Source of the DNA: Petrosia ficiformis
Taxonomy: Eukaryota; Porifera; Demospongiae; Haplosclerida; Petrosiidae
Direction: 5' to 3'
DNA length: 64,000 nt
Assembly (NCBI GenBank): GCA_947044365.1
Contig: OX345646.1
Location: forward strand, 4,449,327 to 4,513,326
Both the position numbers and the translations under genes were made by a program. The notes under the pieces are model-generated. The model saw nothing but the letters and a program-made list of their open reading frames with translations. It ran no database searches and was not told the DNA's origin. Below, one piece after another: positions 1 through 9,882 of the stretch; within the stretch, counting starts at the first letter, position 1; the number at the start of each line of letters is the position of its first letter.

Positions 1-350
1 ACTTTTAAAGTTACAAGAGGCTGAAGAAAGCTGAATTCTGTAGCTTTTCACTGAAACCATAAAATTTACCTTTCTAGACACTATCAAACTCCAATCTTTC
101 TCAGAGAGCAACTACAGTTACCCCGCCATTGTTTTCCACCCACCGCCCCCTCCACCACCCGTGGGCCGTGGAGGGGTTTTTTTCTGAAAATAAACTATCA
201 GTGAAAACATTTAGGCCCAATAATTATACCCCCAGGTGGGTGTGGCTTCCAAAAGATACAGAATTGAACCAGATTGTATGCAGCAAGAAGCTGGCAATAC
301 TAGAAACTGATTGGAGTAGCATCCGCCCACAGAAAAGACTACAACCTTAA
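1..350 (-). mobile_element. TTAA-flanked non-autonomous DNA transposon, truncated by the window edge
   Basis: This is one end of the element that is complete at 31596-32237, 32255-32896 and 38736-39327. The terminal part reads ATCCGCCCAC ... ACAACCTTAA and ends in TTAA at 347-350, matching the ends of the other copies. The body shares the segments for CTGAATTCTGTAGCTTTTCA and the purine/pyrimidine-rich CACCCACCGCCCCCTCC. Reading frames through it are not conserved as proteins. TTAA target sites and terminal inverted repeats suggest a piggyBac-type MITE; that class is an inference. The other end lies outside the window. Confidence 0.7.
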
Positions 351-359
351 TCATGGTTG

Positions 360-730
360 TTTACTCTTATCCCTTTTGTCTGGTAGGTGGTTATCATCAC
401 ATCACAAGATATCTTATCAAGAGTTTCTGTTAGTAATACAGAGATATGCTACCTTGAAGAAGACAACATCTACCATAACGAGCCACACCCACCACGCAAC
501 TGTCAATCACAGTCAAGCTGGGACAGGATCAATACCTCGGGATAACAACGCATGATGTTATCAGGTCATGCGCCATGTCATGTACTGTGGTGCATGATAT
601 GATGTATGCCATGTAATATAAAATGAATGCATGTATGTTTATTATTATACCACTGAAGAAGATAGCAGTTAGCTATCGAAACGTTTGGTTTTTGTAATAT
701 ATTTGTTTGGTGAAATATAAAAACAGAAAT
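360..730 (+). mobile_element. Probable 3' tail of a retroelement (Penelope-like candidate)
   Basis: The stretch ends with ACCA-CTGAAGA, a 6-bp hairpin (GATAGC/GCTATC), then GAAA-CGTT-TGGT at 649-689. The layout CTGANGA-stem-GAAA flanked by pairing ACCA/TGGT is the core layout of a minimal hammerhead ribozyme, reported from Penelope-like retroelements. Stem III is nearly absent here, so activity is doubtful. Upstream (360-640) no reverse transcriptase or endonuclease could be read with confidence. Alternatively this is the 3' tail of another non-LTR element with a chance hammerhead-like core. Confidence 0.35.
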
Positions 731-1538
731 AATGTCAGATATGCTACCTGTCAACAGAGATTTGGAAAATAGGATTATGAATCAAACATTAGTCTCCCTC
801 CATTAGAAGTCTCCTTTTCTGTGTTTCCATTTAAATTGAACTACAGTTTACCATTGAAATTAATTTATTTCTAAGCAATCTTTGTTAGCTAATCATAGTG
901 TAATGAGTTTATTTTATTACAAATTATTGCAAATTATTTTTCAGTTTAATTAATTTTGTATTTTGATTTTCATTTACAGTAATTTATTCTCTGTAGTGAC
1001 ATAATGGTTACCATAGTAATCATAATCATATGCAATATTCAAATTGGGTGTATAGTAACCTCTGAACTAGCCATGCAAATAGTAGTCTCGTCATCAAACC
1101 TCTCACACAAATGTGGGATGTCTGGGGATGAGACTATGCAAATAGAGAATGCTATGGAAAAATGGCTCAATGACATAAATGATACATGTGACAGTCACAT
1201 GACTTGCACAAGTTTGGATTTGTGTGATCTAATGTTGTTTCAGTACCACACCCAATATGAATATAAAATCAAATTCATATGTTGACCTTATACGGTCAAA
1301 ATTAAGCTTCTTGGGTGGTGTGTTGCAAAGTGATAAATATAATTGTGTCCATATTTGGAATAAAATATTAATAGTAACCAGGTTTAAATGATATTCAATG
1401 CTCTATTAACTCATAAATACAGCAACTATCTGAAGTTAACAATATCTAGCTGGTCAGTTGAGTATATATAACGTTTTAAAGGTTTGTTACTACATCTATT
1501 CATTACCTCAAATATGAATGTATTACTTCTTCACACAG
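731..1538. other. AT-rich flank / probable intron 1 of the first Death-ankyrin gene
   Basis: No gene is supported here. A 93-codon open frame at 1004-1285 has no recognisable domain and lies across a short imperfect inverted repeat (around ATGCAAATAGTAGTCTC and its near-complement at 1124-1145), so it is probably a repeat remnant. The stretch GTTGACCTTATACGG near 1278 weakly resembles the intron motif seen upstream of other family copies. The segment ends in a good 3' splice site (TTCTTCACACAG) at 1538. Confidence 0.45.
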
Positions 1539-1544
1539 ATAAAC
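1539..1544 (+). promoter_or_regulatory. Start of the coding exon after a 3' splice site
   Basis: TTCTTCACACAG ends at 1538 after a pyrimidine-rich run, and the ATG follows six bases later. Gene copies at 13370 and 45155 also have an acceptor-like AG shortly upstream of the ATG (13320 and about 45200 on the minus strand), so the family probably has a non-coding first exon. The splice site is inferred from consensus only. Confidence 0.55.
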
Positions 1545-4500
1545 ATGCAGAATATTACTCCAGACAGTTCATCAGTAACAAGTAGACCAACTGAAAGTGA
1601 ACTAGATCACAAACTTGCAGAGTTAGTAAACTGGCAGAGATTCGCTACCCATTTACCAGATCTTACTGCAGGAGATATTGAACAAATTAAACTAGACAAT
1701 AATAGCAATGTTGCACAACAGAAACTAGGTCTTTATAGAAAATGGTTACAAACAAGTACTAAAGCTTCTTGGGAATATGTCATAACAGCTCTTGAGAAAG
1801 CTAAAGAGAATGTTCTAGCAGACGAAATTAAAATGAAATTTAATGCAGTGAGTTCTTGCAGCTCATTATTACCAAATTTTTCAGGTGCAACAGAGGCACA
1901 ATTTCCCTCCAGTCAAGGAATATATCTAACTTCAGAAGAGATTGTTGTTGAGGAACTGAAAAAACTTCATCGATCATTCACCACATTAGCCAAAGATGTT
2001 CGTTGTAAGCTTGATGAATTAGTTAAATCGGGAACTTCATCAGTTCATGATATAGCAGTTTTTATTCAGGAGGCACGAGTCTGTGGAATCAAGGGATTGA
2101 CTGGAATGGAAACAATTGATGAGCTATTTGAAGCTATTCTTCCACACAATGACTATCTTGACTGTGAGTTACTAGAAATGATTGTAGAGGAATATTTAGA
2201 TCGTAATGATATTACCAAAGTAAAAACACATATCAATAAAGTGAAGCTTTTTAAACGTACCACACCTATCAAAACCTTAAAAGATAAATTACATCAATAC
2301 ACTAGCATACCCAATATTTCAGACATGCATCTAATAGTAACCATTAAACTCCAAGCTGACTGGGGAAGAGTTACATTAGAATCTATCGAAAAGCTAGTAC
2401 ACAATCTATTGGACTACCGACAGACAGCTAGAATCTTTAAGGTAGAGTCTGGATCAATATCTGTAATGCTTTTACTCCCAAAAGAGAAATTGCAGCATTT
2501 TATAGTCTCCAGTAGTCAGAAGCTACAGTTCATGCATTTAACAGGAATCTTCAGGTTACAGATTGGGGCTATAACAATTTTTGAAGAAAGGGAAAACAAG
2601 AATTTCTCTTTCGAATCAGCCTTTCTAGAATCATCACAGTGTGGCGATGATGAAGCAGTCCGGTTTCTTCTAGACTTGGGAGTTAATGTAAACTATGGTA
2701 ATAGTGAGGGACAGACAGCACTAATATTAGCAAGTAAGTCTGGCGAGGAAGACGTTGTACAAACGTTACTCTCAGCTGGGGCTAATATTAACCATAAGGA
2801 TAAGAATGGACACACAGCATTAATGGTTTCCAACACAGTCAAGATATTTCTGTTACTTCAACCTAATGCTGATATCAACATTAGTATACATAAGAGGTCA
2901 ACACCTCTAATGATGGCCTGTGATCTAGGATACTTAACGGTAGTAGAGACTCTATTAAGACTCAACAATGATCCTAATGTTCAGAATAAATTAGGATGGA
3001 GCGCATTAATATTTGCCAGTTGCAATGGTCATCTCCAGATAGTGGAACTACTACTAGAAGAAAATGCTGATCCTAATCTTTGTACAAATGCTCGATGTAC
3101 TGCACTAATATTTAGCAGTCATAATGGTTATCACCAGGTGGTGGAAATACTACTTCAGAAAGGTGCTAATCCTAATATCCAGGAGAATAATGGATTGACA
3201 GCGTTAATGTTTGCATGTCAAAAGGGTCATCACCACGTGGTAGAAGTATTGCTCAAAAAAGGTGCTGATCCTGATATTCATGCAGGTGAAGGACAAACAG
3301 CTCTAATGGTTGCCAGTCGCAATGGTCATCTCCAGATAGTGGAACTACTACTAGAAGAAAATGCTGATCCTAATCTTTGTACAAATGCTCGATGTACTGC
3401 ACTAATATTTAGCAGTCATAATGGTTATCACCAGGTGGTGGAAATACTACTTCAGAAAGGTGCTAATCCTAATATCCAGGAGAATAATGGATTGACAGCG
3501 TTAATGTTTGCATGTCAAAAGGGTCATCACCAGGTGGTAGAAGTATTGCTCAAAAAAGGTGCTGATCCTGATATTCATGCAGGCAAAGGACAAACAGCTC
3601 TAATGGTTGCCAGTAGTAAGGGTCATCTCCCAGTAGTGGAACAACTGCTAAATGAAAATGCTGATCCTAATATTCACAATAACGAGGGGTGGACAGCGCT
3701 AATAGGTGCTAGTCAAAATGGTCATGTCCAGATAGCGGAATTACTACTACGGAAAAAAGCTGATTCTAATGCTTGTGATAATCAAGGGCACACAGCACTA
3801 ATGTTTGCTAGTCTAAATGGCCATCTCCAGTTATCAGAATTACTACTAAGGGAAAATGCCGATCCTAATGTGTGCAGTAGTACAGGATGGACACCATTAC
3901 TATTAGCCAGTAAGAATGGTCATTCCAATGTTATTGAAATACTATTGCAGTATAAAGCAAATCCGCACTTTGAAATTCGAAAGGATTTGGATTCCTTTAC
4001 AATTGCCACCGTTATAGGTAAAACAGACATTGTGAAGACTTTCTTGAATTGTTCTGAAATTAGATTTGAAAGCTTATCAATGGGATGGTATTATGCTTGT
4101 CAGCTCGGTCATGTTCCAATCATTACACTGTTGTCAAATAGAGTAGATACCGTTTCTAACCATACAGATCTTATTATTTCTTGTGCTGAGGGTGATTCAG
4201 GAACAGTAGTGAATCAGTTGATTTCTGGTAAGATGACACCAGATGTTCAGTTCATTCATGGCATTACTCCTCTCATGATTTCATCTTCTTGTGGACACAT
4301 TGATGTAGTAGGGGCTCTTATTCAATCTGGTGCTAATGTTAACAAGACGGATGAGTTTGGAGGTACTGCACTTGATTATGCTGAAGTGGCGAAACAAGAT
4401 ACAACACAAGTTCTTCTATTACAATATGATGGACTACATGGCATAGATTTAGATAGCAAAGTTAGAGAATTTTTACTTGCATCTGTAGATGACATCTCAA

Positions 4501-4673
4501 TTGAAAAAAATATTTCTAATGTACAATCACCTCGTAGTTCAAGAAAGCAACGAAGTTTAAATATTTCATCAGTTAAGAGATATCTTGAAGATACTTATTT
4601 AACCAAACATCAATCAGCTGGTTACACAAACAATCCTTTAACTACTGACTTCAACGATCTTAATTGGGATTGA
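1545..4673 (+). CDS. Death domain-ankyrin repeat protein (the only intact copy)
   Basis: The predicted protein has 1042 residues. In order: a Death domain at about 20-100 (VNWQRFATHLPDLTAGDIEQ, with the helix-3 tryptophan pattern and a conserved KASWEYVITALEKAK end); a conserved helical module at about 130-250 (DYLDCELLEMIVEEYL); a second conserved module at about 255-345 (SGSISVMLLLPKEKLQHFI); about 18-19 ankyrin repeats at about 350-960; and a basic, Ser/Thr-rich tail. No signal peptide or transmembrane helix is seen, so it is probably cytosolic. The start is put at 1545 because a 3' splice site (CACACAG) ends at 1538, which makes the ATG at 1518 intronic; sister genes start in the same position relative to the Death domain. 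Three adjacent ankyrin repeats are duplicated in frame (3021-3317 and 3318-3614). Death-fold/ankyrin proteins usually act as signalling scaffolds; the specific role is unknown. Confidence 0.9.
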   Translation: MQNITPDSSSVTSRPTESELDHKLAELVNWQRFATHLPDLTAGDIEQIKLDNNSNVAQQKLGLYRKWLQTSTKASWEYVITALEKAKENVLADEIKMKFNAVSSCSSLLPNFSGATEAQFPSSQGIYLTSEEIVVEELKKLHRSFTTLAKDVRCKLDELVKSGTSSVHDIAVFIQEARVCGIKGLTGMETIDELFEAILPHNDYLDCELLEMIVEEYLDRNDITKVKTHINKVKLFKRTTPIKTLKDKLHQYTSIPNISDMHLIVTIKLQADWGRVTLESIEKLVHNLLDYRQTARIFKVESGSISVMLLLPKEKLQHFIVSSSQKLQFMHLTGIFRLQIGAITIFEERENKNFSFESAFLESSQCGDDEAVRFLLDLGVNVNYGNSEGQTALILASKSGEEDVVQTLLSAGANINHKDKNGHTALMVSNTVKIFLLLQPNADINISIHKRSTPLMMACDLGYLTVVETLLRLNNDPNVQNKLGWSALIFASCNGHLQIVELLLEENADPNLCTNARCTALIFSSHNGYHQVVEILLQKGANPNIQENNGLTALMFACQKGHHHVVEVLLKKGADPDIHAGEGQTALMVASRNGHLQIVELLLEENADPNLCTNARCTALIFSSHNGYHQVVEILLQKGANPNIQENNGLTALMFACQKGHHQVVEVLLKKGADPDIHAGKGQTALMVASSKGHLPVVEQLLNENADPNIHNNEGWTALIGASQNGHVQIAELLLRKKADSNACDNQGHTALMFASLNGHLQLSELLLRENADPNVCSSTGWTPLLLASKNGHSNVIEILLQYKANPHFEIRKDLDSFTIATVIGKTDIVKTFLNCSEIRFESLSMGWYYACQLGHVPIITLLSNRVDTVSNHTDLIISCAEGDSGTVVNQLISGKMTPDVQFIHGITPLMISSSCGHIDVVGALIQSGANVNKTDEFGGTALDYAEVAKQDTTQVLLLQYDGLHGIDLDSKVREFLLASVDDISIEKNISNVQSPRSSRKQRSLNISSVKRYLEDTYLTKHQSAGYTNNPLTTDFNDLNWD
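3021..3614 (+). repeat. In-frame 297-bp tandem duplication inside the ankyrin domain
   Basis: Bases 3021-3317 and 3318-3614 differ at only about four positions by eye (for example CACGTGG/CAGGTGG and GGTGAA/GGCAAA). The unit is 99 codons, exactly three ankyrin repeats, so the frame is kept. The near identity means a recent duplication or gene-conversion event, or a collapsed/expanded assembly. Confidence 0.9.
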
Positions 4674-5190
4674 ATAATTAAAATAAATCCCAGTATCCAT
4701 GTTGTGTGACTTTCACTTAATTAGATAGTAATATAATTCTTAAGTAAATTTTGATTACATAACATTTATTAGAACATAATGATAATGCTGTAAAGTTATT
4801 ACATCTTATTACTATGTTATTTGAATTTTATTGTAATTAAATCAGTATCTTTGAATTCTTCAGTGGAACCATGAGCTTATGAGTGGTGGAGCATTGGAAC
4901 TAATTAAAGAAAATCCTGGGACCAAAAGATCTGTAAAATATAATTTTCAACTATTTCACCTATATTCATGATACCACATTCAGCTTAAAAGGGGCTTTAG
5001 TTTTAGTTAACTAAAACAACACTAATCATTTAGTGCTCTTTTTACAGTGTCACATGAAATACTTGCTTAAGCTTAATTTTGACTTATTATAGTTAACAAC
5101 ATGTCCATTCAATACTATCTAAAAGAAAATTGTGCACTTTTGTTAGTTAACTACAACTAAAACCCTTTTTAGTAAGTTAAACTATAGGCA
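4674..5190 (+). other. 3' flank of the Death-ankyrin gene
   Basis: This region is probably the 3' UTR and downstream flank. It contains blocks that recur behind other copies: CAGTATCCATGT-TGTGACTTTCA near 4690 and the CAGTGGAACCA ... ATACCACATTCAGCTTA block at 4862-4987 are seen again near 16080, 16365 and 20380. No gene is seen. Confidence 0.5.
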
Positions 5191-5199
5191 GTGTCTACA

Positions 5200-6470
5200 C
5201 TTCCAGTAACCGGTCGAGGCTTGTAAGGCTACAACTCCGGAAATCACCCATGTGGTGATATACGCATGCGCAATACTTAAAAATTATTATAATAGAAAAT
5301 CACGGCTGGTTTCTTGTCATTATGAATAACACGAAAGACAAAACCAATGTTTTGCTTAAGTAGCTCTAGTAATACATTTGAAATGGTACCACAAAAGACA
5401 ATTGTCACATTGTATAGAATTTTCTGTTTCATCATTTATCGGATTAGTGCAGCATCCACAGTAATACAGGGGATTTTTTGTACACATCTCATAACTTCTT
5501 CCACAATATCCCAGGCATCATGAAAGAAGTATTTCTTACAACTTATTAAACAAACATTTTCATCCAGTATTGATGCAAGGACTTTCTAAGGTCGTGTTTC
5601 TACATCCTCTTCATTTATAATAGCTGTACCAGTAATAGCTTCTTGTACAATTCTATCTTCAACTCAAGACAAAATTACTATGAAAAAAATTAGTAACAGT
5701 AAAATTAGTATCATGTTAAATATGTATGCTTTACAAACATAATCATGCTACTACGATTACTTGGATTGAAATATGTGTAAATCAGTTACGGCAAAATGAC
5801 CAATAGCTATGTACCTCTTTCTTTATCAATTGGATGTTTCTTCAAGGTATAGGTTTATAAGAAGCTACTTTGAAATTCTTTTTGAATCACTTAAGTGGCA
5901 AGCCAATCACTGTTTTCTCATGTCCTTTGGGACGCCCTTGCTTCTGAATAACTGGAGGTAGTTTGATGTTTTCAATGCTATGTAGGACTGGCTCTTGTTG
6001 CTCATCAACAAGTGGTCGGTCATCCAACTCCTCTTGCTTCAAAAATAAAATAAAATGTACACTTGATCAAGCAGAAATAGTTGCTATACCTGAATGAAAT
6101 GAACTACAAGCCTTTTCTTCTGTATTACTAATAGTAATATCTACATGCAAAAACATGGTAACACTTGTTCCACACTTACTTTTGATGGGTTCTTTGACCA
6201 GACCCTCTACTTATATAAACTTTTCCCCCCAAAAGGCAAGTGTATTGAACTTTATAGTACTTTAATTCTGAGGTAGCACCTTCCACTCGTTTAGGAACAC
6301 GTTTGGCAGCAGCCTCCAACGTTCTGGAATCTCTTCGTGTGAGTTGACTCTTCTCATAATTCTTTCTACCAATAATGAAAGAAACATTCTCACGTGGATT
6401 ATTTCCGGAGCTGTAGCAGTAGAGGCAAGTGAGGCTATAACTAAAAGTGGCAATTTTTCTCAAACTAAAA
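5200..6470 (-). pseudogene. Decayed PHD-finger gene, probably transposon-derived
   Basis: On the minus strand 5466-5325 reads as a PHD finger: YYCGCC, then IQCDNCLLWYHFKC, then WFCLSC, giving the Cys4-His-Cys3 spacing. One TAA stop (about 5356) interrupts it between the last His-Cys pair and the final CxxC. Further upstream on the same strand, 5970-5887 encodes a short segment with GRPKG and TVIGLP, an AT-hook-like basic motif that I associate with transposon-encoded zinc-finger (SWIM-type) proteins. A third open piece with ENVSFIIGRKNYEKSQLTRR lies at 6390-6260. The frames do not join, and no intact gene remains. It lies between two parts of a duplicated Death-ankyrin flank, consistent with insertion. 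The element class is not established. Confidence 0.5.
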
Positions 6471-6599
6471 CAACACTATATTGTAAACTACGAATAAAGT
6501 ATGGAATTAGTGACCATCTTCACAAGTTCAGAATAGTATGTATAATTATATATAATTATATAAACATTTACTTTCTAACTTGTTAGTTCAGGAGGGTCT

Positions 6600-7009
6600 G
6601 GGAGGCTCATATCGCGTGGATTTGTGGGATGACATTAGTAAACACATATATAATGGCTCTCGAACATGAGTTACAAGATATGATTAATTTATAGGATATT
6701 TATAAATACCACAGTAAAAGTACACACCACTAAAGTGAAGAATATAAATATAAAACTTTGAAGAATAGATTACATCAGTTTTAAATCTCAAAGTAATGGA
6801 ACTATAATTATATACTTAAGTTGCTGATACAGTATTCAATCAAATGAAGGATGCCGGGATAGGAAAAACAAAGCCTCATGATCAGGAATGTGTGCATGCA
6901 TGATTCAGCATGAATAGTTAATAAGAATGATCAGCAGACCAACTGTAGCAAGCAAATCCATAAACTGAAGTTGCAAAAAGTTTTGAATTGTTACTATCAG
7001 AGGTAACAG
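6600..7009. other. AT-rich flank shared with the second gene copy
   Basis: No gene is seen. From about 6920 onward (AATGATCAGCAGACCAACT) the sequence matches 16488 onward, so it is part of the repeated downstream flank of the Death-ankyrin array. Confidence 0.4.
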
Positions 7010-7495
7010 TGTTGCTGAGAACTTTTACTGATCAATGGGAAGATCTTATGTTCATAAATGTGATATCATGCATATGATTTCATCTTCTTTTGGACATTAC
7101 TGATATAGTAGAAGTCCTTATTCAATCAGGTACTAATGTTAACAAGAGACACTGCACTTGATTATACTCACCAATTAAGTTAAACTGGATTCAGCTCGAC
7201 ATATTCTGTTACAATATGAAGGACAGCATGGAAAATCATTACACATATATAGACATTAAAGATGGGACTCTGTTATTTAAATGTGTAGATGGCATATCTC
7301 TATTGAATAAGACATTGCTATAGTATACTGCATTCACCTGAAAGTTCTAACTTTAGGAGGCAGCAACATTTAAACATTAATCAATTGTCTATTATCTTGC
7401 AGATTCTGTTGACACTCGTGTGTATTGCCACTTGTTTAAGCAAACATCTAAATCTTTTCCCTATTGACTTGAATGACCTCAATTATGATTGAAGT
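7010..7495 (+). pseudogene. Death-ankyrin C-terminal fragment
   Basis: Scattered pieces of the last ankyrin repeats and the tail are readable across frames: MISSSFGH, IVEVLIQSGTNVNK, TALDY and ILLQYEG, then the tail-like end with LNDLN-type sequence and a stop near 7490. Several indels break the frame. The same decayed block is found at 16560-17045, so it was duplicated after or during decay. Confidence 0.75.
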
Positions 7496-7824
7496 AGAAA
7501 CTGTTAATGATAAAGCAAGGATGACTTTTTTGATTTAACTATTTTGCATATGAAAAATAATTAATATAAACAAATACACAACTAATTAGTGAATAAACAA
7601 AGATTATGGGAGCAGACCTACTGTTACATATTTCATTATAGTATTTTAAATAACCTGAGATCTCGCAGGAAAACTTTCACTTTTGTAACTAAAAAATATA
7701 AATCGTTAATGAAGTAGCTATTTGAATTTTTAAACGATTGAATTGTGATTGAATTGTAAATTGATAATCATACATTTTTTCATCTATAAAATTTTAACAA
7801 TGGCCTGTAGAATTATGTCTCTGA

Positions 7825-8545
7825 CACTCCATCAGTAACAAGTAGACCAACTGAAAGTGACTAGATCTTGAACTTGCAGAGTTAGTAAACTGGCAGAGAT
7901 TCATTTACTAAATCTTACAAGAGGAGATATTGAACAAATTGAGCAAGATAATCATGATGTTCAATGAGCTTTATGGAACATGGTTATGAAGATGTACTAA
8001 AGCATCATGGTATGATATTGTATTAGCTCTTAAGAAAGCAAGAAAAAATACTTTATCAGATGTTCTCAAAATGAAATTCAATGTAGTAATTTCTAGTGAT
8101 TCTTTTGTTTCTAGTGCAACAGAAGTTAGCAGTCAAGTACAACTGTCCTCCAATCAGAAAGTGTATCTGTTGTCAGAAGAGATCGATCATTGTAGAAGAA
8201 TTGAAAAAACTTCACCGATCATTACTACATTAGCCATAGATATTCACAGCAAGCTTAATGAGCTAGTTAAATCAGGAAAATTGTCTCTTCATGATATAGT
8301 AGCTTATATTGAAGAGACACAAGTTAGTGGAATGAAGAGATTGACTGAAGTGAATACAATAGATGACTTGTTTGATGCTATTCGTCCACACAATGTCTAT
8401 CTCGACTGTGAGTTACTAGAAATGATTGTAGAGGAATATTTAGATGATGATGATATTACCAAAGTAAAAGCATATTGATAAAGTGAAGCTTTTTAAACGT
8501 ATATATCACACCTATTGAAGCCTTAGTAATACAATACAACAATAT
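7825..8545 (+). pseudogene. Death-ankyrin N-terminal fragment
   Basis: The fragment starts with the family N-terminus (SVTSRPTES, then a one-base deletion), followed by a Death domain with indels (a missing block after NWQR, and a deletion in the QRQKLELYG segment). The helical module is open from 8071 to 8478 (LDCELLEMIVEEYLDDDDIT) and is followed by a frameshift. Homology stops near 8545. There is no beta-type module or ankyrin repeat, so it cannot make a full protein. Confidence 0.8.
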
Positions 8546-8939
8546 GCTACCATTTGTTGGATTGTCTGTGAAAAGTACCTGGAGTCTTGAACATCTCTAA
8601 ATGAAGATATAAATCAACATGTATTTATTATCTCCCATTTAGCTATATAATTTATACTGTAAATTTGGTAGATTGAATTCAACAGTTTGTGGGTTTTGAT
8701 AGTATGATGTAGTATGCAATTTGTGAGATGTTTTGTGACACTTTGCCCACTTTTCGAGTAGCGGTTTCAATTTTCTTTTTCAATTGAACCTGTGTTTGAA
8801 ATTAAAATGAAATTAAACATAATTTTTAGGATTACAGTAATCTTCTCTGAGGTTGTCCTTTTAAGTTATCTATCTATATATTTTAACTGTTGTCCACAAA
8901 GTCATGATGTTGCTTGATGAAAATTTCGGGTCTTAATCG
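8546..8939. other. Unassigned AT-rich sequence
   Basis: I see no gene, RNA or repeat family that can be supported here. It starts where homology to the Death-ankyrin fragment ends. Confidence 0.3.
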
Positions 8940-9573
8940 ATGCTTTTTTGTGGTCCATTTGCTTCAGAATGAGATTCCAAGCTTCACTTGCACCACTTGT
9001 CCTTTGTTTTCTGATGTCTTCTTTCAACTACAGCAAAAAAAAATACAATGAAGACAAAATTGCAAGGACATATAAACATCTTTGCTTCTGTAAAATTGAC
9101 ATTGTTTGCGACTCCTTCAGTCAATTTATCTCTTTGGGTCACCTAAAACATAATGATAAGTATACTAAAAATGAATAAAATGATTAACCTCTTAAAATGC
9201 CACCCCAAAAGGGAGTCCATAAAAAGTGGCTGATAGAGAGGATTGACAGGAAGCTTTGTTTGTATTCATGCATGTATTTATTGCTTGTAAGTGCTTAGCA
9301 AAATATGAACCAAAAGGTTTTCAAGGAAGCAGACATATGCTTCTCCACTGAGTCTTCTTCCATGAGATCATTTCTGCTATCTTCATCTCCATCACCGGTG
9401 ATATCTTCGTACATTGGATCTTCCAGTAGGGTACTGTCACCAAGATTCTTAAAGAGCTGTAGCAAACAGTCATATGCCTCCTTAATGTTTGTGTTTGTAT
9501 GTGAAGAGCTAAAGACAACATTGCAGGCTTTCAAACATTTTAAGAACCTTGCCAAATTACTGCTGTTCACCAT
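8940..9573 (-). pseudogene. Unrecognised coding remnants on the minus strand
   Basis: Two open pieces are in the same orientation. The first (9573-9295, 92 residues from its ATG) reads MVNSSNLARFLKCLKACNVV and later contains an acidic stretch (YEDITGDGDEDSRNDL). The second follows an acceptor-like TTATGTTTTAG and reads VTQRDKLTEGVANNVNFTEA before a stop. I do not recognise a family. The composition is more protein-like than random AT-rich frames, but there is no proof that these were ever one gene. Confidence 0.25.
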
Positions 9574-9727
9574 GACATGTACAGAGAAGCAGAACATGGC
9601 AAATTTATAATGATCCTTGTTGGAGTTGTGTATGTAGAAGACAATAATGATAATCATTTTATAAAGAAATATACAATTATGGACTTACAAAGGTTTACAG
9701 CAAATTTTCTTTGCACTGTTTATTACA

Positions 9728-9882
9728 TGACTCACACTGAGTTTCGTTACTCTAACTCCCTTCATTACCCAGCAATAATGATTTAATTACTACATAAAGT
9801 AATGAATTGTTGTGATTACGAATAATTGCTCAGTGGGATGTGGTTTTCCAAGTGGTGCTATATGTTCAATGTGTTGTGTATG
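9728..9882 (+). repeat. Left copy of a direct repeat flanking a transposon
   Basis: TGAGTTTCGTTACTCTAACT and the following about 130 bases recur at 11715-11865 with small differences, on the other side of the element at 9883-11689. The repeat is too long to be a target-site duplication, so the element probably sits between members of an older local duplication. Confidence 0.7.

Noticed and set aside
1004..1285. 93-codon open frame with a hydrophobic start (MVTIVIIIICNIQIGCIV)
   Set aside because: It looks like a signal-anchor, but it overlaps an imperfect inverted repeat, has no homologue among the other copies' flanks and shows no domain; AT-rich DNA gives such Ile/Asn-rich frames by chance.
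9305..9610. Plus-strand open frame over the minus-strand remnant
   Set aside because: It is Ser/Leu-rich antisense of the more protein-like minus-strand frame and has no recognisable feature.
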